A stretch of DNA of 21,633 bases, taken from IMG/VR virus record IMGVR_UViG_3300036791_000758, positions 1 through 21,633 of that record, one strand, 5' to 3'. This document shows positions 15,504-20,861 of the stretch, one piece after another (the first letter of the stretch is position 1; every line of letters begins with the position of its first letter). This stretch comes from a virus. The translations under genes and the position numbers were made by a program. The notes under the pieces were generated by a model that worked only from the letters and a program-made list of their open reading frames with translations, was not told the origin of the DNA and did not search any database.

Positions 15504-16154
15504 TCACGCCACCGCCCGGCCCTTCTTGAAGTTGCAACCCAAGTGCGCGGCGTGCACGTTTTCCGGGTCATCCGTCCCGCCCCGGCATACCGGAATGATG
15601 TGATCGATCGACGCCGACCCCGGATCGGGCGTCTTGATCGTCATGTCGATCGGCTCGCCGCACAGCTGGCAGACATAGCCGTCCCGCTCGAAGATATCGG
15701 CACGCCGGTGGCGGACTGTCGAAGCGTTCCGTAGATGCGCTTTCCTCAACTTTGAGTACACCCCCCACCGGGCTCGCGCACAGATGCGGCATCTGCGCTG
15801 CCCGGCCCGGTTGACGATGATTTTGAGGTTGTCGCCGCTCAGGGGATGGCCCCGCTTGCAGTGCGTCTGATTGCCGTGGCTACTGCGTTGCACATTCTCA
15901 AGGCGGGTTACGACTTCCATGTGGGCCGGGTTCACGCAGTGACGCACTCGGCAGAGATGGTCGAGCTCGTGGGCGATGGGGCCTACCAGTAGTTCGTAGG
16001 CGACGCGGTGGGCGCCCACCGTGGTACGGCCACCGGCCGGTTTGGCGATACTGAGGATCCCGTAACCGTTCGGGTTGCGGCTGCCGGTCCAGATCCAGCA
16101 TGTTGGCGTGGTCTGGACCTTGCTCCAGAACCGCTCGGCTAGCGTTTTGGTCAT
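15504..16154 (-). CDS. Double HNH-domain protein coupled to the repressor
   Basis: Predicted 216 residues from the ATG at 16154, which overlaps the repressor stop (ATGA); an open frame upstream of it is a shadow of the repressor. Three parts are visible. Residues 17-91 are one HNH domain of the actinophage type (CWIWTG, AHRVAYEL, D65-H66, CVNPAHMEVV with N75 and H78). Residues 99-125 are a zinc-ribbon-like part (C99, H103, C122, C125). Residues 154-213 are a second HNH domain (C162-x2-C165, D184-H185, N199, H204, C207). Both nuclease sites look intact. Either a homing-type nuclease or an accessory factor expressed with the repressor is possible. Confidence 0.85.
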   Translation of the reverse strand: MTKTLAERFWSKVQTTPTCWIWTGSRNPNGYGILSIAKPAGGRTTVGAHRVAYELLVGPIAHELDHLCRVRHCVNPAHMEVVTRLENVQRSSHGNQTHCKRGHPLSGDNLKIIVNRAGQRRCRICARARWGVYSKLRKAHLRNASTVRHRRADIFERDGYVCQLCGEPIDMTIKTPDPGSASIDHIIPVCRGGTDDPENVHAAHLGCNFKKGRAVA

Positions 16155-16432
16155 GCCGCGACCACCGGGCCTCGCGTCTCCCATCTGGTAGACGACTGGT
16201 CCTCCCCGTCGGTGTCGCCGTGGCGCAGCCAGCCTAAAGACACGCCGCAGCGGATGGCCCACAGTCGCAGCACCGGCGGCGGCGGGACCGTCTTGCCGGT
16301 TTCGTAGTGCGACATGGAGTTGCGGGATATGCCCATCCAGGCGGCCAGGGCCGGCCGTGACAGGCCGGCGTGACGGCGGGCCTTGATCAGCCGGTCAGCC
16401 AGGTCCCAGTCCGGCACCACCACATCAGTCAT
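16151..16432 (-). CDS. Cro/CI-family repressor, probable immunity repressor
   Basis: Predicted 93 residues. An XRE-type helix-turn-helix covers residues 10-70: RLIKARRHAGLSRPALAAWM, then GISRNSMSHYETGKTVP, then LRLWAIRCGVSLGWL. It would bind the palindromes at 16433-16526 and hold the early operon silent in the lysogen. It has no dimerisation or self-cleavage domain, so it is a compact repressor. The last residues are GPVVAA, loosely like a degradation tag. Start ATG at 16432 has no Shine-Dalgarno and the predicted transcript begins at or next to it. Confidence 0.8.
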   Translation of the reverse strand: MTDVVVPDWDLADRLIKARRHAGLSRPALAAWMGISRNSMSHYETGKTVPPPPVLRLWAIRCGVSLGWLRHGDTDGEDQSSTRWETRGPVVAA

Positions 16433-16439
16433 GCATGAG

Positions 16440-16467
16440 TCTATGCATACTTCAGGGCTGGTTACAA
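16440..16467 (-). promoter_or_regulatory. Predicted leftward repressor promoter
   Basis: On the - strand, TTGTAA (16467-16462) and CATAGA (16445-16440) are spaced by 16 bases. Transcription would start near 16433, so the repressor mRNA would be leaderless. The -10 overlaps the TATGCATA palindrome, fitting autorepression. Prediction from consensus only. Confidence 0.45.
16442..16449. promoter_or_regulatory. Candidate repressor operator, leftward side
   Basis: TATGCATA, a perfect palindrome sharing the TGCATA half-site with the other elements of the switch. A related ATGCAT lies at 16431-16436. It overlaps the -10 of the predicted repressor promoter. Confidence 0.45.
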
Positions 16468-16487
16468 GAGCCCCGGCACATAAATCC

Positions 16488-16517
16488 TTGCATAGTTAGT
16501 GTGCATATGCACATACT
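16488..16517 (+). promoter_or_regulatory. Predicted rightward early promoter
   Basis: TTGCAT (16488-16493) and CATACT (16512-16517) are spaced by 18 bases. Transcription would start around 16524, two or three bases before the ATG at 16527, so the first early gene would be translated from an almost leaderless mRNA, a common mode in actinobacteria. There is no Shine-Dalgarno there, which agrees. Confidence 0.5.
16500..16513. promoter_or_regulatory. Candidate repressor operator, rightward side
   Basis: TGTGCATATGCACA, a perfect 14-bp palindrome between the -35 and -10 of the predicted early promoter and touching the -10. A TTGCATA half-site (16488-16494) overlaps the -35. Binding here would block early transcription. 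Confidence 0.6.
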
Positions 16518-16526
16518 TGTGCCGCC

Positions 16527-16715
16527 ATGGATCTCATCACTACCGCCCAAGTCGCCCGCCGCCGACGCGTCGACGTCTCCACCGTCTGGCGCTGGGTCGA
16601 CCGCGGCTGGCTCGACCCCGCCATACGCCTCGACAACGGCCACATGCTCTTCGACCCCGACGAGATCGACCGCTTCCGCCCCCCGCCGGCCGCCTCCCGC
16701 GCCAAAAGCGCATGA
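16527..16715 (+). CDS. MerR/excisionase-like DNA-binding protein
   Basis: Predicted 62 residues with a winged-helix HTH of the excisionase/HTH_17 type: ITTAQVARRRRVDVSTVWRWV, then DRGWLDPAIRLDNGHMLFDPDEIDRF. Such proteins help integrase excise the prophage by bending DNA. Here it is the first gene of the rightward operon, the place normally held by Cro, so it might also act in the genetic switch. ATG at 16527 lies next to the predicted transcription start. The next gene overlaps its stop as ATGA. Confidence 0.8.
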   Translation: MDLITTAQVARRRRVDVSTVWRWVDRGWLDPAIRLDNGHMLFDPDEIDRFRPPPAASRAKSA

Positions 16716-16837
16716 CCCGCCAGTGGGAAGACGGCGAGGTCGGCTGGCATAGCGGCGACACCCGCCTGATGGTGGCGTTGGTCATCGTGTCGCTGGCGTT
16801 GGCGGTGGTCGTGGCCTTCCTCGTTTCGTCGCCGTGA
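16712..16837 (+). CDS. Small single-span membrane protein
   Basis: Predicted 41 residues. A polar, Trp-containing N-terminus (MTRQWEDGEVGWHSGDTR) is followed by one hydrophobic span (LMVALVIVSLALAVVVAFLV). The ATG overlaps the previous stop (ATGA) and its stop overlaps the next GTG. No family is recognised. Small early membrane proteins of phages sometimes act in superinfection exclusion; this is only a possibility. Confidence 0.6.
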   Translation: MTRQWEDGEVGWHSGDTRLMVALVIVSLALAVVVAFLVSSP

Positions 16838-17004
16838 GCGCCGCCGAGGTCGCCGACATGCTCGAGGACCTGCGCAGCCACCTCGAGGACGCCCGGCTGG
16901 TGGCCAGCCGGCTCCCGTATGGCCACTCGATGCGCACCGCCCTGGACGAGCTGCTGGAGGAAACCAACTTCCTGATCGCCATCACCGCCGAGGGCCGGCC
17001 GTGA
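16834..17004 (+). CDS. Small helical protein of unknown function
   Basis: Predicted 56 residues from the GTG at 16834, which overlaps the previous stop (GTGA), and ends overlapping the GTG of the RecT gene in the same way. The text (AAEVADMLEDLRSHLEDARL, then SMRTALDELLEETNFLIAI) is amphipathic helix with many Leu and Glu, likely a helical hairpin or dimer. No family is recognised. Tight coupling on both sides supports it as a real gene. Confidence 0.6.
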   Translation: MSAAEVADMLEDLRSHLEDARLVASRLPYGHSMRTALDELLEETNFLIAITAEGRP

Positions 17005-17867
17005 GCGGCGAGCAGTCTGCGGTCCCGGTCCCGTCGGCCCCTGGGGAAGTAGGCCAGGCTGCCGCTCTCCAGCGGAAGGGAGAGACGCCAGCACCGGGAC
17101 CGCAGCACTACGACGAGAGTTACCTACCGGAATGGGTGCAAACCCGGCCGCCGGTGGCAAACCCGGATTTGCAGGCGTTGCGCCGCCACTACGGCGCCCA
17201 TAACGCCAGCCAGGGCGACCTGGAGATGTACGCGGCGGCGGCCCGACATCTCGACTTGTCCATCCCAGCCGGGGAAATCGCCCTGGTCCCCTACGGCGAC
17301 ACCAATCACATCCAGATCACCATCGAGGGCCGCCGTACCATCGCCCACCGCACCGGACGGCTGCGAGGCATCCAAGGCCCGCAGTGGTGCGGACCGCGCC
17401 GCTTCAACGCCGACGGGGCCAAACTCCCGCTCGACTGGGAAGAGGTCTGGACCGGCGCCGGCAACCCCTACGCGGCCCGCTGTTTCGTCCTAGTCGAAGG
17501 GTGGGACACCCCGGTCAACGGCACCTGCCGGTTCGTGGAGTTCCAGCAGCCGACAAGCCCGGTGTGGAAGAAATATCCGGCCCACATGCTCGGCAACGCC
17601 GCCGAAAAACTGGCCCTACGGCGCGGGTTTTCCGCCGAGATCGGCCGGGCGCTCACCGAGCTGGCCGACATCACCGGCGACTACCACCCCGTAGACGACG
17701 AAACCGGAGAAATTGAACCTGATTCCCCTACCGCCGCGGCACCGACACCGCGCGCGCCGGGGAGCGCCGCACCGGCCGGTGTGGGGCCCCTCCCGCCGGC
17801 CGGGCGGCGCGACCAGCCGCCCCCAGGTTTTTACGACAACCTGCCCGAAGCGCGTGGGTGGCGGTGA
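17001..17867 (+). CDS. RecT/Bet-family single-strand annealing protein
   Basis: Predicted 288 residues, GTG start overlapping the previous stop. Binds and anneals single-stranded DNA in phage recombination. The RecT-type core is visible: LPEWVQTRPPVANPDLQALRR, then YAAAARHLDLSIPAGEIALVPY, HIQITIEGRRTIAHRTGRLRGI, and PVWKKYPAHMLGNAAEKLALRRGF near residues 190-215, a family hallmark (a conserved WK-P-M-L-K-A-ALR pattern). The last 60 residues are a disordered Pro/Ala-rich tail ending in GFYDNLPEARGWR, perhaps a partner-binding end. No partner exonuclease gene is recognisable nearby. Confidence 0.87.
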   Translation: MSGEQSAVPVPSAPGEVGQAAALQRKGETPAPGPQHYDESYLPEWVQTRPPVANPDLQALRRHYGAHNASQGDLEMYAAAARHLDLSIPAGEIALVPYGDTNHIQITIEGRRTIAHRTGRLRGIQGPQWCGPRRFNADGAKLPLDWEEVWTGAGNPYAARCFVLVEGWDTPVNGTCRFVEFQQPTSPVWKKYPAHMLGNAAEKLALRRGFSAEIGRALTELADITGDYHPVDDETGEIEPDSPTAAAPTPRAPGSAAPAGVGPLPPAGRRDQPPPGFYDNLPEARGWR

Positions 17868-18094
17868 GTGGGGTACATGAACGGCTACGCGCCATCGAAC
17901 GGCGCCTACGTAAACACCACGCCGAACCGTTGTACACCGACGAGGAGATCGACGGTCTCGACGACGACCAGGCGACGCGCAGCGTCCGGGCCGAGGGCGA
18001 CCGGCTGGCCATGCTGGCCCAGCTGGAGACCGAGATGAACCGGGGACCGTCTCGCCGTGGCCGTGAAGGACCCGACCAGGGCCGGTTGTGGTGA
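17864..18094 (+). CDS. Small charged protein of unknown function
   Basis: Predicted 76 residues from the GTG at 17864, which overlaps the RecT stop as GTGA; a GTG at 17858 would add two residues. It is highly charged: an N-terminal basic helix (HERLRAIERRLRKHHAEPLY), an acidic middle (TDEEIDGLDDDQATRS) and a basic end. No family is recognised. It lies between the recombination and replication genes and is coupled to both. Confidence 0.6.
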   Translation: MSGVHERLRAIERRLRKHHAEPLYTDEEIDGLDDDQATRSVRAEGDRLAMLAQLETEMNRGPSRRGREGPDQGRLW

Positions 18095-18684
18095 ACATCG
18101 CCGCGGTGATGGCCGCTCTTGATGTGTGGGACCTCGACCATGCGGCCAAGCACGCCCTGGTGACGGTGTGCTGCCGGGCCGACCGTTACACCGGAGTAGC
18201 CCAGGTAGCGATCCCGCGGGTGGCGGCCGACATGAAGGTCAGCTATAAGACAGCGCAGCGGGCGCTACGGCGGGCTGTTGACGCCGGCTACCTGACTGTG
18301 GATAACCAAGCCGGGGCGGCGTCCAACTGGCGGCTGACCCCTGTAATGGTTACAGGGGTACCGCGGGACCCTGGGTCCCGCGCACCGCGGGACCCAGGGT
18401 CCCGCGCGAAGGAGTCTTTGGAGAAAGACAGGAGCGCCAGCCATCCAGCCCGGCTGGCTGGCGCTGGGGAAAACCGCCGCGGCTACGCCGCCTCACGCGC
18501 CGAGATGAACCACGCTTGCGACCCCGTCAACATCGCCGCCTGCCCCTACTGCGACGAGCACGGCTGGCTGTACAACGACGATAACTCCGTCGTCGGTCGC
18601 TGCGACCACCAGCGCGAGGTCAGCGACCTCACCCTCGACGACGTCCTAGACGACGTCCTCGAACGGGACGGCACCCATGACTGA
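18091..18684 (+). CDS. Replication initiation-like HTH protein
   Basis: Predicted 197 residues from the GTG at 18091 (18088 is also possible). Residues 1-85 form a winged helix of the phage replication/HTH_36 type: WDLDHAAKHALVTVCCRADR, then VAIPRVAADMKVSYKTAQRA, then LRRAVDAGYLTVDNQ. Residues 88-130 are a low-complexity linker with two copies of PRDPGSRA, encoded by a set of DNA palindromes. Residues 140-175 hold a zinc-site-like motif CPYCDEHGW ... CDH. It likely binds an origin inside its own gene and recruits host replication proteins, in the style of lambda O. It is the only replication-initiator candidate in the window. Confidence 0.7.
   Translation: MNIAAVMAALDVWDLDHAAKHALVTVCCRADRYTGVAQVAIPRVAADMKVSYKTAQRALRRAVDAGYLTVDNQAGAASNWRLTPVMVTGVPRDPGSRAPRDPGSRAKESLEKDRSASHPARLAGAGENRRGYAASRAEMNHACDPVNIAACPYCDEHGWLYNDDNSVVGRCDHQREVSDLTLDDVLDDVLERDGTHD
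18337..18406. repeat. Three palindromes at 24-bp spacing, candidate replication origin
   Basis: Palindrome 1: ACCCCTGTAA (18337-18346), TGG, TTACAGGGGT (18350-18359). Palindrome 2: 18362-18382, arms CGCGGGACCC and GGGTCCCGCG around a central T. Palindrome 3: 18386-18406, the same arms around a central A. Arms are perfect in all three. Centres are at 18348, 18372 and 18396, exactly 24 bp apart. Palindromes 2 and 3 are also inverted copies of each other. They lie in the linker region of the replication gene. Confidence 0.75.
18433..18465. repeat. Fourth inverted repeat in the replication gene
   Basis: AGCGCCAGCCA (18433-18443) pairs perfectly with TGGCTGGCGCT (18455-18465) around an 11-base centre that itself contains CCAGCC/GGCTGG. 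It lies just after the three-palindrome cluster, off its 24-bp phase. It may be part of the same origin or an RNA hairpin. Confidence 0.6.
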
Positions 18685-19030
18685 CGATTTCGAGGGCCGC
18701 CTGTTCAAACCCATCCCGGCCAAGGACCGGCCCCGTCAGACCGACCCGGCCCGACTCATCTCGCCCGACATCCTGGATCGGGTCTCACCCCGCATGCGGG
18801 AACTGATCGAACGGTGCCTGGAACAGTCGCTTACGGCCGGGGCGGTTCGCCTCCCGCCGCGCTGCACATTCCGGGGTTGCGACGAGCTGGCCACCGAACG
18901 ACACCACTACCTCGAGAGGGAGATTTTCGGGCGGCTGGCCGAGTTCGGACCGATCGAACCGTTATGCGCCGACCATCACCACCTGATCACCGCCATCCGA
19001 GACGCCTCCCGAAAACCGGTGCACGAATGA
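18677..19030 (+). CDS. HNH-like zinc-site protein
   Basis: Predicted 117 residues, overlapping the replication gene by eight bases. Residues 60-110 contain CTFRGCDELATERHHYLERE, then EPLCADHHHLITAI. The Cys pair, the HH in the middle and the late C-x2-HHH resemble a treble-clef HNH-like fold, but the usual Asn is not clear, so activity is uncertain. The N-terminal 55 residues are polar with a helix (RVSPRMRELIERCLEQSL). It may be a nuclease or a DNA-binding zinc protein of the replication region. Confidence 0.6.
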   Translation: MTDDFEGRLFKPIPAKDRPRQTDPARLISPDILDRVSPRMRELIERCLEQSLTAGAVRLPPRCTFRGCDELATERHHYLEREIFGRLAEFGPIEPLCADHHHLITAIRDASRKPVHE

Positions 19031-19185
19031 CTGACCTGCCCGCCGCCGTGCTTTGCCCGATCGACGTGCCGCGCCAGCGGAACAAATCGGGCGACCCGCG
19101 GTACGGCCGATATGTGCTCGCCATGACCGCCGAGGTCGACGAGCTGCTCATCATTCTCGACGCTTTCCGCACGGTGACCGCATGA
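19027..19185 (+). CDS. Small protein of unknown function
   Basis: Predicted 52 residues; the ATG overlaps the previous stop (ATGA), and the next gene starts the same way. The first half is polar and Pro-containing (PIDVPRQRNKSGDPRYGRY), the second is a likely helix (EVDELLIILDAF). No family is recognised. It shares the nine-base start ATGACTGAC with its two neighbours. Confidence 0.55.
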   Translation: MTDLPAAVLCPIDVPRQRNKSGDPRYGRYVLAMTAEVDELLIILDAFRTVTA

Positions 19186-19358
19186 CTGACGATTCTGACG
19201 AGCGGGAACGCCAACACCAGGCCGAGGCCGCCCAGATCGAACGACTGTTCGCCACCTTGTGGGTGACCCGCCGCCGCCGGGCTATCCGCTCCCGCCAGCG
19301 GCTCCGCCAGCGCGGCATCCCCACCGAAGCCGAACGCCGCAAAGACAGCGGCTCGTGA
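19182..19358 (+). CDS. Small highly charged helical protein
   Basis: Predicted 58 residues. Almost all charged: an acidic start (TDDSDERERQHQAEAAQIER) followed by a very basic stretch (TRRRRAIRSRQRLRQRG). Probably helical and possibly nucleic-acid-binding. No family is recognised. Its start overlaps the previous stop (ATGA) and its own stop overlaps the GTG of the methyltransferase gene (GTGA). Confidence 0.55.
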   Translation: MTDDSDERERQHQAEAAQIERLFATLWVTRRRRAIRSRQRLRQRGIPTEAERRKDSGS

Positions 19359-19957
19359 AGGACGGCACGCAGTCTCCGGAGAATCGTGCTTATCTGCAAC
19401 TTGCCTACGCTGACCCGCCCTACTACGGGTCATGCCAGCGATACGGCCATGAGCACGGCACCGGCGGCTGCTGGAACGACCTGGAGACGCACACGGCGCT
19501 GCTCGATCGGCTGGGCGGCTACGACGGCTGGGCGCTCAGCTGCACCACCAACAGCCTGCGACACCTGCTGCCCATGTGCCCCGAAAAGGTGAGGGTGCTC
19601 GCCTGGGTGAAACCGTGGGCTACGTGGAAGAAAGGTGTCAGTCCCGCCTACGCGTGGGAGCCCGTACTAGTCAAAGCGGCACGCCGGCCACCCGCGCCCG
19701 AGGATCGCCTGGGCACCAGCGATTTTGTGCCGGTGGACTGGATGCAGCACCACATCGAACACGGCGGATTCACCGGCGCCAAACCACTGGCGGTCTGCCG
19801 CTGGATCTTCCAATGCATGGGCGCCGACCGCGACGACACCCTCGAGGATCTGTTCCACGGTTCCGGCGCGGTCAAGAGGGCATGGGAGCACTACCGGACG
19901 CATCTCACGCTGTTCCCCGGCGACCGGCCCGACCAGGGGGTGCTTGACGGTGTCTAG
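19355..19957 (+). CDS. DNA methyltransferase, N6-adenine/N4-cytosine type
   Basis: Predicted 200 residues, GTG start coupled to the previous stop. The catalytic motif IV ADPPYYG is at residues 19-25 (DPPY at 20-23), and the cofactor motif I DLFHGSGAV at 165-173. Motif IV before motif I is the permuted beta-type order of amino-methyltransferases. DPPY points to adenine-N6, but N4-cytosine cannot be excluded. The target-recognition part is short. No restriction enzyme gene is next to it, so it is an orphan enzyme, perhaps protecting phage DNA from host restriction or marking it. Confidence 0.85.
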   Translation: MKDGTQSPENRAYLQLAYADPPYYGSCQRYGHEHGTGGCWNDLETHTALLDRLGGYDGWALSCTTNSLRHLLPMCPEKVRVLAWVKPWATWKKGVSPAYAWEPVLVKAARRPPAPEDRLGTSDFVPVDWMQHHIEHGGFTGAKPLAVCRWIFQCMGADRDDTLEDLFHGSGAVKRAWEHYRTHLTLFPGDRPDQGVLDGV

Positions 19958-19979
19958 CGCCGATAATGACGTTTATCCG
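19950..19979 (+). repeat. Gene-start junction repeat, copy 1
   Basis: Starts with GTGTCTAG, in which the upstream TAG stop lies at bases 6-8 of the new gene, followed by GCGCC and GATAA-TGACGT-TTATC (19962-19977). 23 of its first 30 bases match copy 2. Confidence 0.7.
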
Positions 19980-20585
19980 CAACAGCGGCCCCGGCTCCTC
20001 GACCTGTTCTGCGGTGCCGGCGGCGCCGCCATGGGCTACCACCGGGCCGGATTCGACGTGACCGGCGTCGACGTGGAAAGCCAACCGCACTTTCCTTTCC
20101 ACTTCATCCAAGCCGACGCCCTGGCCTGGCCGCTCGAGGGATACCACGCCATCCACGCCTCACCCCCCTGTCAGGCGTGGAGCAGGGCCACCGCGTGGAG
20201 CGGTGATCGCTCATCGCACCCGAAGCTGATCGCCCCGGTCCGCGAACGGCTCCGGGCGTCAGGTCTGCCGTACGTGATCGAGAACGTCCAGGAGGCCCGC
20301 CACGATCTACGCTCCCCGATCCGCTTATGCGGCTCACAGTTCGGCATCGCCGTCCAATCCCACCGTTGGTTCGAGATCCGGCCGGAACCCTTCCGCCTGA
20401 TGCCGCCATGCCATCACCGGGCGACCGACGCCAGCCGGGATCACGGTGCCAAGCAGACCGAGTCCGAGTTCCGGGGCGCGCTCGGATGTGACTGGATGAG
20501 CGTTCAGGAGGCCCGCCAGGCAATCCCGCCCGCCTATACCGAGTGGATCGGCGCCCAGCTACTCGAGGTGCTCCAGCATGCCTAG
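19950..20585 (+). CDS. DNA cytosine-5 methyltransferase
   Basis: Predicted 211 residues, GTG start inside the previous gene (eight-base overlap). Motif I DLFCGAGGAAMGYHRAGF (residues 18-35), catalytic C74 in SPPCQAWS (motif IV), E111 in VIENV (motif VI), QSHRWFE (motif VIII-like) and AIPPAYTEWIGAQLL (motif X) are all present, so it should be active. The family usually has 300 or more residues with a large recognition domain; here only about 45 residues lie between motifs VIII and X, giving a minimal enzyme like others in actinophages. It follows an amino-methyltransferase directly. Confidence 0.88.
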   Translation: MSSADNDVYPQQRPRLLDLFCGAGGAAMGYHRAGFDVTGVDVESQPHFPFHFIQADALAWPLEGYHAIHASPPCQAWSRATAWSGDRSSHPKLIAPVRERLRASGLPYVIENVQEARHDLRSPIRLCGSQFGIAVQSHRWFEIRPEPFRLMPPCHHRATDASRDHGAKQTESEFRGALGCDWMSVQEARQAIPPAYTEWIGAQLLEVLQHA

Positions 20586-20607
20586 CGCGGATAACGGCAC
20601 TTATCCG
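20578..20607 (+). repeat. Gene-start junction repeat, copy 2
   Basis: Starts with ATGCCTAG, with the upstream TAG at the same place as in copy 1. It carries a perfect inverted repeat CGGATAA (20588-20594), six bases, TTATCCG (20601-20607). Confidence 0.7.
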
Positions 20608-20841
20608 AACAAGCGTGACTGCGAGCATGGATACCTGCGGCGGTCTTGCCCCTACTGCGAACGCGACGCCTACGAGCGCGAAGTTCAGGAGCTTGACCGG
20701 CTGATGTTGCACCGTCGCCGCGACGCCGAACAGGTGCGGGACGCTCTGACGGGGTGGGACCGGCGCGACGCGTCCAACTATGCGGACGGGTGGCGAGACG
20801 CCGAAGACGTGATCCGCGAGTGGATCAAGGCCCATGTCTAG
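20578..20841 (+). CDS. Zinc-knuckle-like small protein
   Basis: Predicted 87 residues. After a short start resembling its neighbours (MPSADNGTYP) there is C-x-H-G-x5-C-x2-C (CEHGYLRRSCPYCERD), a likely zinc-binding knuckle, then a long charged helix (EREVQELDRLMLHRRRDAEQ) and RDASNYADGWRDAEDVIREW. The role is not known; nucleic-acid binding is likely. The ATG overlaps the methyltransferase stop by eight bases. Confidence 0.65.
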   Translation: MPSADNGTYPNKRDCEHGYLRRSCPYCERDAYEREVQELDRLMLHRRRDAEQVRDALTGWDRRDASNYADGWRDAEDVIREWIKAHV

Positions 20842-20861
20842 TCCCGATAACCCCGGATATC
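20834..20861 (+). repeat. Gene-start junction repeat, copy 3
   Basis: Starts with ATGTCTAG, again with the upstream TAG at bases 6-8. GATAA (20846-20850), six bases, ATATC (20857-20861) lies at the same offset as in copies 1 and 2, with one mismatch to TTATC. More diverged than the other two. Confidence 0.55.

Noticed and set aside
16155-16262. N-terminal extension of the double HNH protein
   Set aside because: These 36 codons lie inside the repressor gene and are basic, shadow-like text; the ATG at 16154 is coupled to the repressor stop and gives a natural HNH start.
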